Shown: piece by piece, positions 18,231 through 27,710 of the stretch
How the letters are laid out: every line of letters starts with the position of its first letter
Position numbering within the stretch: position 1 is the stretch's first letter
Assembly (NCBI GenBank): GCA_900604495.1
Contig: UWOR01000006.1
Location: forward strand, 131,968 to 195,967
Reading direction: 5' to 3'
Source: Desulfovibrio sp. Marseille-P6017
Lineage (GTDB): Bacteria; Bacillota_A; Clostridia; Peptostreptococcales; Peptostreptococcaceae
DNA: 64,000 bases
The notes under the pieces: generated by a model
The model's database searches: none
The model's input: the letters and a program-made list of their open reading frames with translations, nothing else
Told to the model about the DNA's origin: nothing
Translations under genes and position numbers: made by a program

Positions 18231-19421
18231 CTATAAAATAACTTGAAGTATATTTCCAACAATTATTCCAGCGTAATTTCCTAAAACATATCCCCATACA
18301 CCAGCTATCATTGTAGGTACTATTAAACTATTCCACCCTTTAGCTATAGCCATAGCTACAGCAGTTGTTGGACCTCCTATACAAGCATTTGATGCTAGTA
18401 ATAATTCATCTAGTTTAAACTTGAACAATTTTCCCACTCCTAAAGTTACAACTAAATGTATAAACACTGCTAGTATACAGAAAACTAATATAAAAGCACC
18501 ATTTTTTATTATTTCTGATATAGATGCAGGTACTCCAAGAACTACGAAAAATAAATAAATTAAAAACGTACCTATTTCTTCTGCTCCATTAATTTCGTCT
18601 AATTGTTTAGAAAATACTGTTGCTACTACTAACATTAATGTTGTCATTATTAAATACATGTTTCCAAAAATAGAATTAGCCATTTTTAATAGTATATTTG
18701 AAGTAGGTATTATTGATGAGATGAACTCAGACAATAAGTTAGATAAACTTGCTACTGAAAAGGCAATTGCTAAGCATATAGCTATATCTTTTAATGATAT
18801 TTCTTTTTTAGTCCAATATGTAGAACTTCCACTAATACTTTCTTCACCCTCTGTAGCCATACCCCATTTTTTCTTAAAGAATGGTATCGAAGGTATTGAC
18901 ATAGTTGCAAAAAAATACACAGCCATAACTAAATTATCTGCTACTATTGTTGCATTAGTTAGATTTTCTGGAGTTTTAAAAGCATTTGTCATAGCAACAA
19001 AATTAGCTCCTCCTCCAATATATGATCCAGTCATCATACCAGCTATCTCAGCTACATGTGGTATTAATGAGCTTAGTAAAAATGCTGATATAAACGTACC
19101 TACTACTGTACCTAAAGCTGATATATGAAATGCACCTAACATTTTTCCACTTTCATTTTTAACTTTTTTAATATCTGCTTTTAGTAATAATAGTGGTATT
19201 GCAACTGGTACTACATATGACCATACCGAATCATACACAGCACTTTCTGTAGGTATTATTTTTAAGTTTGCAAATATAATTGCTCCTAATAATGCTATAA
19301 TTGCTCCTGTTACTTTAGATGCCCACTTGTATTTTTGTTCTAATACTATACTTATAGCAGACCAAACCACTAAGAACGTCCATAACATCCATGTGTTATC
19401 ACTACTTATTAATGAATTCAT
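18231..19421 (-). CDS. DUF819-family (YjcL-like) integral membrane protein
   Basis: The 396-residue protein has about ten to eleven hydrophobic segments. It shows the DUF819 hallmarks MTGSYIGGGANFVAM (~130-144) and ASNACIGGPTTAVAMAIAKGW near the C-terminus (~345-365). The family resembles sodium-dependent transporters but its substrate is not established. The gene is monocistronic between two long hairpins. Confidence 0.88.
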   Translation of the reverse strand: MNSLISSDNTWMLWTFLVVWSAISIVLEQKYKWASKVTGAIIALLGAIIFANLKIIPTESAVYDSVWSYVVPVAIPLLLLKADIKKVKNESGKMLGAFHISALGTVVGTFISAFLLSSLIPHVAEIAGMMTGSYIGGGANFVAMTNAFKTPENLTNATIVADNLVMAVYFFATMSIPSIPFFKKKWGMATEGEESISGSSTYWTKKEISLKDIAICLAIAFSVASLSNLLSEFISSIIPTSNILLKMANSIFGNMYLIMTTLMLVVATVFSKQLDEINGAEEIGTFLIYLFFVVLGVPASISEIIKNGAFILVFCILAVFIHLVVTLGVGKLFKFKLDELLLASNACIGGPTTAVAMAIAKGWNSLIVPTMIAGVWGYVLGNYAGIIVGNILQVIL

Positions 19422-19586
19422 ATTAACTTCTCCTCTTTACTTTTTAATCCAGCTAGATTTTACCATATAGAATGTATTTCCTTACAGAACCACTATACTT
19501 ACTTTTTTACTGTATAGTGGACCTTAACTTTAATGTATTATTTATCTACTTTATTTAAATTATAAATCAAAGAACATGGTATTAAA

Positions 19587-19650
19587 AAAACTAATAAAAA
19601 TAGATAGATATTTTGCATACTCAATATATCTATCTATTTTTATTAGTTTT
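19587..19650. terminator. 25-bp perfect-stem hairpin upstream of the DUF819 gene
   Basis: Arms 19587-19611 and 19626-19650 are exact complements, A-rich on the left and T-rich on the right. It probably terminates leftward transcription from the small gene at 19705. Confidence 0.65.
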
Positions 19651-19704
19651 ATCCATAATTAGATCTATATTTTTCATTTAATATTATCCAAAACCATATA
19701 ACTA

Positions 19705-19842
19705 TTATGAATTTTTACTTATATATATTTTAAAAGATTTTATAGTTAAATACATTGTATATATAGCCATAATTTTTATTAATCCATTAAAAATCATGCT
19801 AAAGATCCCCATATATAAAATACCGTTAGTATAAAGTTCCAT
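19705..19842 (-). CDS. Small membrane protein (45 aa)
   Basis: The ATG at 19842 follows GGGGAGGG at ideal spacing, which favours it over the 19968 frame start. The product is mostly one hydrophobic helix (GIFSMIFNGLIKIMAIYTMYL) with a short basic tail. Function is unknown. Confidence 0.6.
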   Translation of the reverse strand: MELYTNGILYMGIFSMIFNGLIKIMAIYTMYLTIKSFKIYISKNS

Positions 19843-19986
19843 GATACCCTCCCCATTTATATAATCGAAACTATTATAATAGTACAATAATATACAGTAT
19901 TTAACAATTATAATCAGTGTATTTTTACATAAACAAAATAACAGATATCTAATATTGCTTAGCCACAATAGATATCTGTTTGTCTT

Positions 19987-20655
19987 TTAAATAATTCCTA
20001 ATTTATTTTTTACATAAGGTAAATTTTCTTCAAATAAAGAGTAAAAACTCTCTCCTTCTTTTACCTTGATATTATAACAATTATCTAATATAAATTGATT
20101 AATTTCATTTAATTCTTCTTCATCTCTGACGAATTTCAAACGGAAGGTTAATGCTTTAATAAATTTATACCATTCTAATATAAATATTTTATTTTCATCA
20201 TAGTTTTCAATACCTATCCAGTCTCTTACTTTAACATCTTTTAAATCAGTCTTAGGGCAATTTCCTACTTGTAAAAAGTACTTAAAGTCATCATCTTTAT
20301 ATACCCTTCCAAGTGGAAATAAACGACAAATGTTTGGTCGTTTAGAGTGAATCATACATCTAAATTCTTTATTTAAAAAGCTGCATCTTTTATTATCATC
20401 TTTCATCTTTAAATGCGGTAATAAAATTTTGTTACTTTCAATTAATTCAATCTTATCTCCTAGTAATTCAACAAACTCTACACCTAAATAATTAACTATT
20501 TCATATACATCAAAGGGTGTAAGCACTACTAGTTCACCAATATCATAACAACAATCACTGCAACCATTACAACCACATGTATCTGCTTTTACTGTGTCAT
20601 CAATATCATATAATTTTCCATCTGATATCTTTTCTAGTATGTTTATAGATTTCAT
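19987..20655 (-). CDS. YkgJ-family cysteine-cluster protein
   Basis: The 222-residue protein has the CxxCxxCC-type metal motif (CGCNGCSDCC, ~27-36) and the second cluster RCSFLNKEFRCMIHSKRPNICRLFPLG, split over ~89-115. The family (UPF0153) is thought to bind zinc or an Fe-S cluster; the role is undefined. The conserved P-R-C/I-P spacing is intact, so the gene looks functional. Confidence 0.85.
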   Translation of the reverse strand: MKSINILEKISDGKLYDIDDTVKADTCGCNGCSDCCYDIGELVVLTPFDVYEIVNYLGVEFVELLGDKIELIESNKILLPHLKMKDDNKRCSFLNKEFRCMIHSKRPNICRLFPLGRVYKDDDFKYFLQVGNCPKTDLKDVKVRDWIGIENYDENKIFILEWYKFIKALTFRLKFVRDEEELNEINQFILDNCYNIKVKEGESFYSLFEENLPYVKNKLGII

Positions 20656-21105
20656 ATATTTCTCATCCTCATTTATTATTTAGATTTTATTAAATACTAA
20701 ATAAAATATTATCACACAGAAAATATTCTTACAACTTATATCAGTTCGTATTTTCTATATTTAAAATAATTTTTAATTTATATCCTCTTTTATTAGGTTA
20801 CTAAAAATATAGATATTGTGTCATAATTTGTATTTTATCCATATTATATATTGAGATATATTCTGACTTTATTTATCTATCGTATGAATATATTCTTAAT
20901 TTATTTAATCAATTGGTGATATAATGATTTCTTCAATTAAATTTATAATTTGAAGCTTAATTTTAATAATTTATAAAATTTCTTAATTAAAATAAAAGAT
21001 GTGAACCTTTAACTGTTCACACCTTTTATTTACTATATATAATATACTTAAAATACAAATTATAAGAAATATGCTGATAATTATACCAACATATTTTTAA
21101 ATAGA
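20656..21105. other. 450-bp intergenic stretch with one terminator
   Basis: No gene is supported here. A hairpin at 20991-21030 (GTGAAC with GTTCAC, flanked by AAAAG/CTTTT) is the terminator of the ABC-F gene. The rest is AT-rich sequence containing the YkgJ gene promoter region. Confidence 0.6.
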
Positions 21106-22845
21106 TTAAAGTAATTTAATAAGATTTTCTAAATCTTCTAATAAAGTTTTTGCACGTTCAAAATCAGTATCTATTAAAGCCAATGCTATTTCAGTTTCAA
21201 CGGATTTTTTCTTTTGCTCAATTTCTAAATAATCTTTATCGAAATGAGTAGCATAAATCATTTTTCTAAATTTTTTCATGCTAACTTTTCTAATGGTCTT
21301 ATCTTCTATCATTAAAACATAATCCATACAATTAACTATAAAGTGATAATCATGAGAAATCATTAAAATAGCTCCATTATAATTTTCTATAGCTTTTTCT
21401 AATGCTATTTGTGAATAAGTATCTAAATGACTTGTTGGCTCATCAAGAAGCAACATATTGGCCTTTCTAGCAGAAACTTTAGCCAGTTGTAGTATATTCT
21501 TTTCTCCTCCAGATAAGGATTCTATCCTTTGTTCAATAACCTCTTCTTCAAAACCATATCTTGAAATATATGATCTAACTTCCCTGTAATTTTTAAATCC
21601 TACTTCAAAAAACTCTTCAAGTATTGTATTAGACTCATTTAATATTTCACCTTGCATCTGAGATAAATAAGCAACTTCAATATTATCATTTATTTCAATA
21701 CACTCATTATTATTTTTAAATATTGATCTTAGTAAAGTAGTTTTTCCAACACCATTTGTTCCAATAATAGCTACTTTATCAGTAGATTTAATCTCAAAAT
21801 TAACATTTTCTAAAAGGATTTCATCAAAAACAACACTAAAGTCATTAACTTTTAAAGCTATAGTTTCTTCTATTTCATTATTAGTAAGTAAATTAATATT
21901 AGGTTGTTTAATATCTACAAATGGAGCTTTAATTCTACGTTCTTCTAATCTTTCTTGTATTTTAATTCTAGCTTTTAAAGCTCTACCTCTAGAAGCATCA
22001 GGATTATAAGTTGCTTTCTCTCTTAATACATTGATTAAAGCTTCATTTCTCTCAATTTCCTCCTCATCAGCAATAGCAAGTTCTTGTAACTCAATTTTAG
22101 TTTGAAGTAATGAGAAATTATAATCAATATATCTTCCATCAAATTCTTGAATCTCTGTATTTTCAAGATGAATAATTTTGTTAAAACAATGATTTAACAA
22201 GTATCTATTATGCGTAATAATTAACATTGTTTTTTTATATGAATTAATTAGATTTTTAAGAGAATTAAGGTTTTCAAAATCTAAAAACACATCTGGTTCA
22301 TCCATAACCATTAAGTCTGGATTATTAAGCATTTCCTTAATTACTTGTACAAGTTTAAATTCTCCACCACTAAGTTCAGATATCATTCTATCTTTATGCC
22401 TATTTAGATTTGCAAGATTTAATTTTTTATTAATATTATTTTCGAAATCATCTCCATCAATTGCTTCAAATGTATCTAAAGCTTCTTGATACTCTTGTAA
22501 TAACGTTTCAATATCTGAAGATGTCTCCATTTCATTACAAATAGATTCTATTTCCTTTTGTAGTTTAATAAATTCTTCACCTATATATTCAAAAACTGTA
22601 GTTTCTTTTGTTTTGTCTAGTTGCGAGAACTGGCTTACATATCCAATTTTACAATTTGGGTATATTTCTAATTTACCATCGAACATATATCTTTCTGGAT
22701 CCATAATTATATCTATAAGTGTACTTTTTCCGCTACCACTAGATCCTATAAAAGCGCAATGTTGACCTTCTTTTAATGTGAATGAAACCTTATTATATAG
22801 ATCCTTTTGCGGAAATGAGTAGGATAAATTATCTACTTTTATCAT
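21106..22845 (-). CDS. ABC-F family ATPase (ribosome-associated)
   Basis: The protein has two ABC cassettes and no membrane segments, ~579 residues from the ATG at 22845 (AGAGAGG site). A longer frame starts at 22866. Cassette 1 has Walker A GSSGSGKST, signature LSGGE and Walker B MVMDEPD. Cassette 2 has GTNGVGKTT, LSGGE and LLLDEPTSHLD. A charged interdomain linker (~235-320) follows the first cassette. ABC-F proteins act at the ribosomal E site, and some protect against antibiotics. Cassette 1 lacks the usual DEPTNHLD consensus (DEPDVFLD). The attenuator-like leader upstream fits an inducible resistance-type protein, but I cannot assign a subclass. Confidence 0.87.
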   Translation of the reverse strand: MIKVDNLSYSFPQKDLYNKVSFTLKEGQHCAFIGSSGSGKSTLIDIIMDPERYMFDGKLEIYPNCKIGYVSQFSQLDKTKETTVFEYIGEEFIKLQKEIESICNEMETSSDIETLLQEYQEALDTFEAIDGDDFENNINKKLNLANLNRHKDRMISELSGGEFKLVQVIKEMLNNPDLMVMDEPDVFLDFENLNSLKNLINSYKKTMLIITHNRYLLNHCFNKIIHLENTEIQEFDGRYIDYNFSLLQTKIELQELAIADEEEIERNEALINVLREKATYNPDASRGRALKARIKIQERLEERRIKAPFVDIKQPNINLLTNNEIEETIALKVNDFSVVFDEILLENVNFEIKSTDKVAIIGTNGVGKTTLLRSIFKNNNECIEINDNIEVAYLSQMQGEILNESNTILEEFFEVGFKNYREVRSYISRYGFEEEVIEQRIESLSGGEKNILQLAKVSARKANMLLLDEPTSHLDTYSQIALEKAIENYNGAILMISHDYHFIVNCMDYVLMIEDKTIRKVSMKKFRKMIYATHFDKDYLEIEQKKKSVETEIALALIDTDFERAKTLLEDLENLIKLL

Positions 22846-22867
22846 ATTATTACCTCTCTTTATCATT

Positions 22868-22895
22868 AAAAAAGAGCTTATAAAAATAAGCTCTT
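22868..22895 (-). terminator. Terminator-like attenuator in the ABC-F leader
   Basis: On the minus strand AGAGCTTA and TAAGCTCT form a stem followed by TTTTTT, ending ~10 nt before the ribosome site of the ABC-F gene. It is in the transcribed leader, so it must be bypassed for expression. Confidence 0.75.
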
Positions 22896-22970
22896 CTATA
22901 TATAATCAATCGTAATTCTGAAGTTAATTATATATGTAGTAACGATATTCTTTTTAAATTTACTGTTGAT

Positions 22971-22999
22971 AGCATAACACTTTTTTAGACAAATTTCAA
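22971..22999 (-). promoter_or_regulatory. Promoter of the ABC-F gene
   Basis: On the minus strand -35 TTGAAA (22999-22994) and -10 TATGCT (22976-22971) are 17 nt apart. They predict a leader of ~120 nt before the start at 22845. The remaining stretch to 23288 holds no supported gene. Confidence 0.6.
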
Positions 23000-23149
23000 T
23001 CATTTTATAATCCTTATTTTAATTCCAGAAATATAAGCTAATTAAATTATTATTGATATAATTTACAAATATAATACCTCATTCTGATTCCCATTTTACC
23101 TACTAATTATTTCCAAATTACTTTCAATTCTAAATATAAATTAATGCCT

Positions 23150-23195
23150 ATTCTAATCAAAATATCTACCTAATTCTAATCAAAATATCTACCTA
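23150..23195. repeat. Perfect tandem duplication of a 23-bp unit
   Basis: Units 23150-23172 and 23173-23195 are identical (starting ATTCTAATCAAAATATC). They lie ~95 bp upstream of the truncated ABC ATPase gene; no function is evident. Confidence 0.6.
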
Positions 23196-23288
23196 AATAA
23201 TTTTAATATAATAATAAAACCTATAAATTGGTACAAATTTCCCCTAATTTTAATACAATAAACTATATAGATAACAGGGGGTGATATA

Positions 23289-23909
23289 TTGAAAACAATA
23301 GTAGACGTAAAAAAACTTAACAAAATCTTCTATGGTAAAGACGGTGAACTAGAAGTCTTAAAAGACGTAAACTTCACTCTAAAAGAAGGTGAAATCCTAA
23401 CACTCCTTGGACCATCTGGAAGTGGAAAATCTACTATTTTAAACATCTTGACAAAATTATTGGAACCAACATCAGGAGAAGTAAAAATTGATGGAACTAT
23501 AGGATATATGTTTCAAAAAGACCATTTGCTTGAATGGAGAAATATAATGGATAACATAACTATAGGACTTGAGATTCAACATAAAAAAACACCTGAAGCT
23601 ATGAAAAGAGTTGAAAGACTTTTAAAAACATACGACCTTTGGGATTTTAGAACTATGTACCCAAAAGAATTATCCGGTGGTATGAGACAAAGAGTTGCTC
23701 TTATTCGTACACTATCTGTAAATCCTAGTATATTACTTTTAGATGAACCATTCTCTGCACTTGATTATCAAACAAGACTTTTAGTAAATGATGATGTATA
23801 TAAGATTATAAAAAATGAACATAAATCAACTATTATGGTTACCCACGATATATCAGATGCTCTATTGATAAAAATACAAATATTTCCATGTATATTAAGG
23901 ATGAAATAA
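23289..23909 (+). pseudogene. NitT/TauT-type (SsuB/TauB-like) ABC transporter ATPase, 3' truncated
   Basis: The start is TTG with GGGGGTG ribosome site. The product has Walker A GPSGSGKST, Q-loop GYMFQKDHLLEW, signature LSGGMRQR, Walker B LLLDEPF and the switch VTHDISDA. Homology ends near residue 195, where the usual ~55-residue C-terminal part is replaced by 11 unrelated residues read through the next gene. Its permease and binding-protein partners are absent, so the original operon has been deleted downstream. Confidence 0.82.
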
Positions 23910-24310
23910 ATGAAAATACATTTGGTGGAAGGCTTAGAAAATCTAGATTAGATAAGAATCTTGATATTAAAGATTTAGCATCTATATGCAATGTTACAAA
24001 TAGTATAATAAGTGCTTATGAAGTCGGCAGATATTATCCGTCAATATCTATACTAAAACTTTTATCAGAATACTTTGATATTAATTATCTTTGTAGAGAT
24101 GGATATACTCATTTAGTTTGGAACTATGATAACTTTATAAATAGTTTAAAACTTTGGATTAAAAATAATAACTTCACAATGGACAAGTCCGCTAAATTGC
24201 TAGGTGTAACACATGGTTCGCTTAGATTTTGGTTCAATGGATCAATTATGAGTTATGCTACCTATAATAAAATAAAAAATAATTTAATTTATTATAGAAT
24301 AAAATACTAG
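23888..24310 (+). CDS. XRE-type helix-turn-helix protein with two HTH-like segments
   Basis: The 140-residue product has an XRE HTH at ~14-70 (RLRKSRLDKNLDIKDLASIC, VTNSIISAYEVGRYYPS). A second possible HTH lies at ~100-125 (MDKSAKLLGVTHGSLRFW). The frame is also open upstream of the ATG into the ABC fusion point, so the native N-terminus may be lost. The gene is in the +2 frame relative to the ATPase and ends at a strong terminator. The target is unknown. Confidence 0.65.
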   Translation: MYIKDEINENTFGGRLRKSRLDKNLDIKDLASICNVTNSIISAYEVGRYYPSISILKLLSEYFDINYLCRDGYTHLVWNYDNFINSLKLWIKNNNFTMDKSAKLLGVTHGSLRFWFNGSIMSYATYNKIKNNLIYYRIKY

Positions 24311-24334
24311 GGATAAAGTTATCCCTAGTATTTT
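24301..24334. terminator. Bidirectional terminator
   Basis: AAAATACTAGGGATAA and its exact complement form a 16-bp stem with a 2-nt loop, flanked by T- and A-rich DNA. It separates the HTH gene from the converging secreted-protein remnant. Confidence 0.85.
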
Positions 24335-24347
24335 ATTTTTAATACAG

Positions 24348-25092
24348 CTATCCTCTGGCATCTTTAAGTGGAACATCAGGTTCAGCCTTACTATCTGTTA
24401 TTTCAATATTACTAAGGTCTATAGAATTTCTCATTTTTGATGTCAATGGACTATCTATTCTAAATAATTCTTGACCACTTCTTGAATTTCTATTAATAAA
24501 ATCATATTCTATAGTCTGATACAATTCTCCATTAGATAGAATCTATCTCTTTAATACTCTATTATCATTCTTATCTATATATATATTATGGTTTTTGCTA
24601 GAATATTTAATAATATTATCATCCTCTGTATATGATGACTCCCAATTAATATCTAATCCAGATTCAATATCAGAGGTAAAATAAGATTCTACCATAGATA
24701 TTTTTAGCATTTTCTTATTTTCTTTAATTATATCATGTGTTAGCTCTTGTCTTAAGCCTGAATATACACCGTTGTCATTTCCGATTGATATTGCCTCTGA
24801 TCCTTCATTCAATATTAATATTCGAGACATTAATTCTCCATTTTCATGATAATGGTCTGTTTGATCTAACATTCTTTCAGTATCTCTCTATATCTACATA
24901 TTCCCCATTAGCATATGTTATTCTAACATGATCTATTCCATCTGCCGTTAATAAATTTTCATAACTAGTTTTTACAATTTCTCTATTTTTAGATATTTCA
25001 TTTTCATCATAATTAGCTTTACTTATAACACCACTAGATATGAGTACTAACCCTATTACTGCTATCGTTGTTATTTTCCTCTTAATTAACAT
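24348..25092 (-). pseudogene. Secreted or membrane-anchored protein, broken by a frameshift and a stop
   Basis: The frame opens at ATG 25092 with a signal-like segment (KITTIAVIGLVLISSGVISKA). After GEYVDIERY (24877) it shifts at an AGAGAGA tract near 24890 and continues as TERMLDQTDHYHENGEL. An in-frame TAG at 24543-24545 interrupts it, and the same frame runs on (ILSNGELYQTIEYDFINR) to 24348. The undamaged protein would be ~245 residues. I do not recognise its family. Confidence 0.7.
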
Positions 25093-25123
25093 AACCTCTC
25101 CTTATCATATAACATTGTAAATA

Positions 25124-25702
25124 TTATTTGTTAAAAGCATTTGTCAACCAACCATCCATGTATTTAAGTACTCCACCAGGTCTAACTTCCCAAGCATTTA
25201 AATTTGATGCACTATGTTGAAAATAAAATTGACCAGGACCAAATGTTGTTCCACGTGCATATTTGGTAGGATATTTAGATGTTAATGAACTATTTTGGTA
25301 TAAGTATCCACCTGAAGAAGGAGTTATAACAGCTCCACCTGTTGACTCAATATAACTACCATTACTTATACCTGTCTCAGATACACACATCCATCCTCGA
25401 GTATTATTTAGATACTTTCCATTTGATAATTGTGGGTAAGCATATGAACACCAAAGCCTACTAACACCACCTTCAGTTACCCATCTTTTAGAGCTTGAGT
25501 CACTACCTGCTACTACATCTTTGTCTGCATCTAAAGTAGTTATATGAGTTGAATATATTGAAGGTGAACTCCTAACCTTTAAAGTAACTCTTAAATTGTC
25601 AATGTTTCGATTATAACCTGCATATGACTTATTAACGTTAACTCCTACAATTAATACTGAACACATTACAGATAACATTAGTTTCATTTTTTAAAATTTC
25701 AT
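25124..25702 (-). CDS. Secreted protein, start region disturbed (187 aa from 25687)
   Basis: From ATG 25687 the product has a hydrophobic signal segment ending near SYAG, then a ~160-residue Trp/Tyr/Gly-rich beta-type domain (LRVTLKVRSSPSIYS at its start, like an SH3-type fold). The best ribosome site (TAGGAGT) serves an upstream ATG at 25702 whose fourth codon is TAA, in the same frame. The gene is either translated by reinitiation or crippled by that stop. Function is unknown. Confidence 0.6.
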
Positions 25703-25943
25703 ATATATACTCCTAAGATATTCCTTATTTAAGTCTAATAATATCATAATTTACTGTTGTGTAAATACTTTAGATAAAACTACTTATATTTCGACAACTT
25801 TAAGACATAGATATAAATGTAAATGGAATTGAATTTGTTGGAATAGGTAGATTTTTATTAGAATTTTATAATTTCTATTTTTTTATATTACATAAGTTTT
25901 AATCGTTAAATCGTATATTTTTTTACAAAATATTCTAGTTTTG

Positions 25944-25977
25944 CACATTTAACGACCAGTTATGTTAAAACTATTTG
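25944..25977 (+). promoter_or_regulatory. VirR-box-like pair upstream of the 26053 gene
   Basis: TCTAGTTTTGCAC (25944-25956) and ACCAGTTATGTTA (25965-25977) are separated by exactly 8 nt. This matches the C. perfringens VirR layout of two imperfect repeats (consensus CCCAGTTNTNCAC) 8 nt apart. A TAATAT -10-like hexamer lies 16 nt downstream. The flanking 25688-25943 stretch holds no supported gene. Confidence 0.65.
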
Positions 25978-26052
25978 CAAATTTTGTCATTAATAATATA
26001 ATTTGAAGGAATTAAATAAATTACTAAGAATAATTTTGAGGAGGAAATAATT

Positions 26053-26468
26053 ATGAAAAGAAAAAAATCAAAGCAATTATGGTTTCAAGCTTGATAATGA
26101 TATTTACATTATCAGGAACTTGCTTAGCGTATTCAGCAAATTTTTCATGAACTTGGGGCAATGGAAATATTATAGATGGTGGAGCTAACGGAAAATATTA
26201 TGACTTAAATGCTAAATATACTAAAATTTCAGCTACTGCTAAAGTAACTAATACAAACTTAGGAGCTACCGAGAAGGCTTATATTGAAGTTAGAAGAAAA
26301 ACAACAGTAGGAAGTGTAAGAGAGCATTATTTTACAAGCGAATCATATAAAAGTTATATCGATATAATTACAAGTTTTACACCAAGTAAAAGTGGAAAGC
26401 ATTACTTAATATTAAGAAAGGCTCAAAGAAATGTTCCTGGAACTATTTCAGGTACAATTTCTCAATAA
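26053..26468 (+). pseudogene. Small secreted protein, broken by A-run frameshift and TGA
   Basis: The ATG follows GAGGAGG. One A is missing from the A-run at 26061-26067. Restoring it gives a signal peptide (KIKAIMVSSLIMIFTLSG) cleaved near LAYSA. An in-frame TGA at 26149-26151 (after SANFS) breaks the mature part, which then continues TWGNGNIIDGG to ISGTISQ, ~138 residues in all. The small secreted layout recalls lactococcin-972-like bacteriocins, but that is only a resemblance. Confidence 0.6.
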
Positions 26469-26469
26469 T

Positions 26470-27016
26470 ATGTGGTTAGAAAAAAGTTTATTTACATTTT
26501 TAATTTCGATAATTTTATATAGTGTTCTTTTATATATTTAAAAAAATCCAAATATAATTTTAAAAAAATATTTTATATTACATTATTATATTTTTACGGA
26601 GTAATAGTTTTCCATATTACAATATTACCATTACCATTAGATAAAATTGGTGTTGAATCACTTCAGCTAGCTTCATATAATAATTATTATTTAAATTTAA
26701 TTCCATTCAACGATTTTATCAAAATGGATAAATTTTCTTTTATAAAGCAAGTAATTGGAAATATCGTAATGTTTATACCTTTAGGATTTTTACTTCCTTT
26801 ATCATTTGAAAAATGTAAAGATATAAAAATTTTAATAAAATATTCTTTTTAACTAGCTTATTAATTGAATTATCACAATTAATAATATGTTTATTATGGA
26901 TAAGAGCACCATATAGAGTATTTGATATCAATGATTTATTATTAAATTTATTAGGATCATTATTAGGGTATATATTGTATTGTAATATTTTAAAAGTAAT
27001 TTTAAAGGGTGAATAA
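26470..27016 (+). pseudogene. VanZ-like membrane protein, two frameshifts
   Basis: Beginning at ATG 26470 (MWLEKSLFTFLISII), the frame shifts near the A-run 26540-26546 and again near 26850. Read across them it shows VanZ-family features: NLIPFNDF, GNIVMFIPLGFLLPL, LLIELSQL and FDINDLLLNLLGSLLGY. VanZ-like proteins are small membrane proteins, some linked to glycopeptide tolerance. It begins right after the broken secreted gene, so the two were probably one operon. Confidence 0.78.
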
Positions 27017-27045
27017 AAATTTTATATTAAATTGAATTTATATAA

Positions 27046-27097
27046 AAAGGGCTTAAAATCGACCTCATAGAATCGATTCTAAGCCCTTTATTTTTTT
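27046..27097 (+). terminator. Terminator of the 26053-27016 remnant operon
   Basis: AAAGGGCTTA and TAAGCCCTTT form a stem with an inner ATCGA/TCGAT pairing, followed by a T-run. Confidence 0.85.
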
Positions 27098-27113
27098 CAT
27101 TAATCCCTTAGTT

Positions 27114-27290
27114 TTATGCTAATTTCAAATCTGAAATATATACCTAACTAGTAATTTCCTGTATAAGAGCCTTATTTCCATCTATTTTACTAATCGTATA
27201 AATTTTACTTTTTGCCCAATTTGGTATAGTTTGCCCTGTTGCATAGTTAGAACCAATTATTTTAACCTTAGAACCAACTTGAATAGTGTT
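27114..27290 (-). pseudogene. C-terminal SH3-like fragment of a phage-type endolysin
   Basis: The minus strand codes VGSKVKIIGSNYATGQTIP, then AKSKIYTISKIDGNKALI, then EITS, TAG, VYISDLKLA. This is the repeat-type cell-wall-binding C-terminus found on clostridial phage amidases, where the TAG position normally holds Trp (TGG). No catalytic domain is present, so this is a remnant of an older prophage. Confidence 0.65.
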
Positions 27291-27296
27291 AAAAAA

Positions 27297-27330
27297 ATAA
27301 ACCTCATAGGTACAACTCTACGAGGTTTAT
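27297..27330. terminator. Hairpin between the endolysin fragment and the small membrane gene
   Basis: ATAAACCTC and GAGGTTTAT, plus inner TAG/CTA, pair over an ~8-nt loop. It terminates the minus-strand gene at 27383. Confidence 0.7.
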
Positions 27331-27382
27331 CTTATTCAGATTTAGTTGATGACTTTTTCAATAATATAAATCACAAGCGTAT

Positions 27383-27631
27383 CTATTTTTCTATTTGCTT
27401 TGATAAATTTTCATTGATTTTATATAATAACTCTAACATTTCTCCAAACCCATATATTATTAATGCAGTTATAATAGAGCCACTTATTATAAATACATAC
27501 TTTAATATTAATTCAAAGTTTTTTGATGTTAGCATCCATCTTAAATCCATTGAAAATGTATAAAGTCCAAGTATAACTCCTACAAATCCAATTATAATTG
27601 ATACTACTTTAAGAATTTTATCTATTTTCAT
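27383..27631 (-). CDS. Small membrane protein with two hydrophobic segments (82 aa)
   Basis: Two membrane segments are visible (VVSIIIGFVGVILGLYTFSM ~9-28; LKYVFIISGSIITALIIYGF ~43-62), followed by an amphipathic tail (MLELLYKINENLSKQ). The ribosome site GGAGAC precedes ATG. The gene resembles generic clostridial two-TM proteins; function unknown. Confidence 0.6.
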   Translation of the reverse strand: MKIDKILKVVSIIIGFVGVILGLYTFSMDLRWMLTSKNFELILKYVFIISGSIITALIIYGFGEMLELLYKINENLSKQIEK

Positions 27632-27671
27632 AAAAAATGTCTCCTTTTCTTTTAGTAAAAGGTAAAAGATG

Positions 27672-27710
27672 GTTAATACTCATTTTAGAGTCCTAAAAAC
27701 GAGTATTAAC
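27672..27710. repeat. Inverted repeat in the 300-bp region upstream of the 27383 gene
   Basis: GTTAATACTC and GAGTATTAAC, extended by TTTTAG/CTAAAA with one mismatch, form a strong hairpin ~40 bp before the start at 27631. It has no T-run, so an operator or 5'-UTR structure is more likely than a terminator. No gene is supported elsewhere in 27632-27939. Confidence 0.5.

Noticed and set aside
26053..27016. Sequencing error as the sole cause of the frameshifts
   Set aside because: Homopolymers are involved at some sites, but in-frame stops occur too and the other ~55 kb shows no such density; error is kept only as an alternative for single sites.
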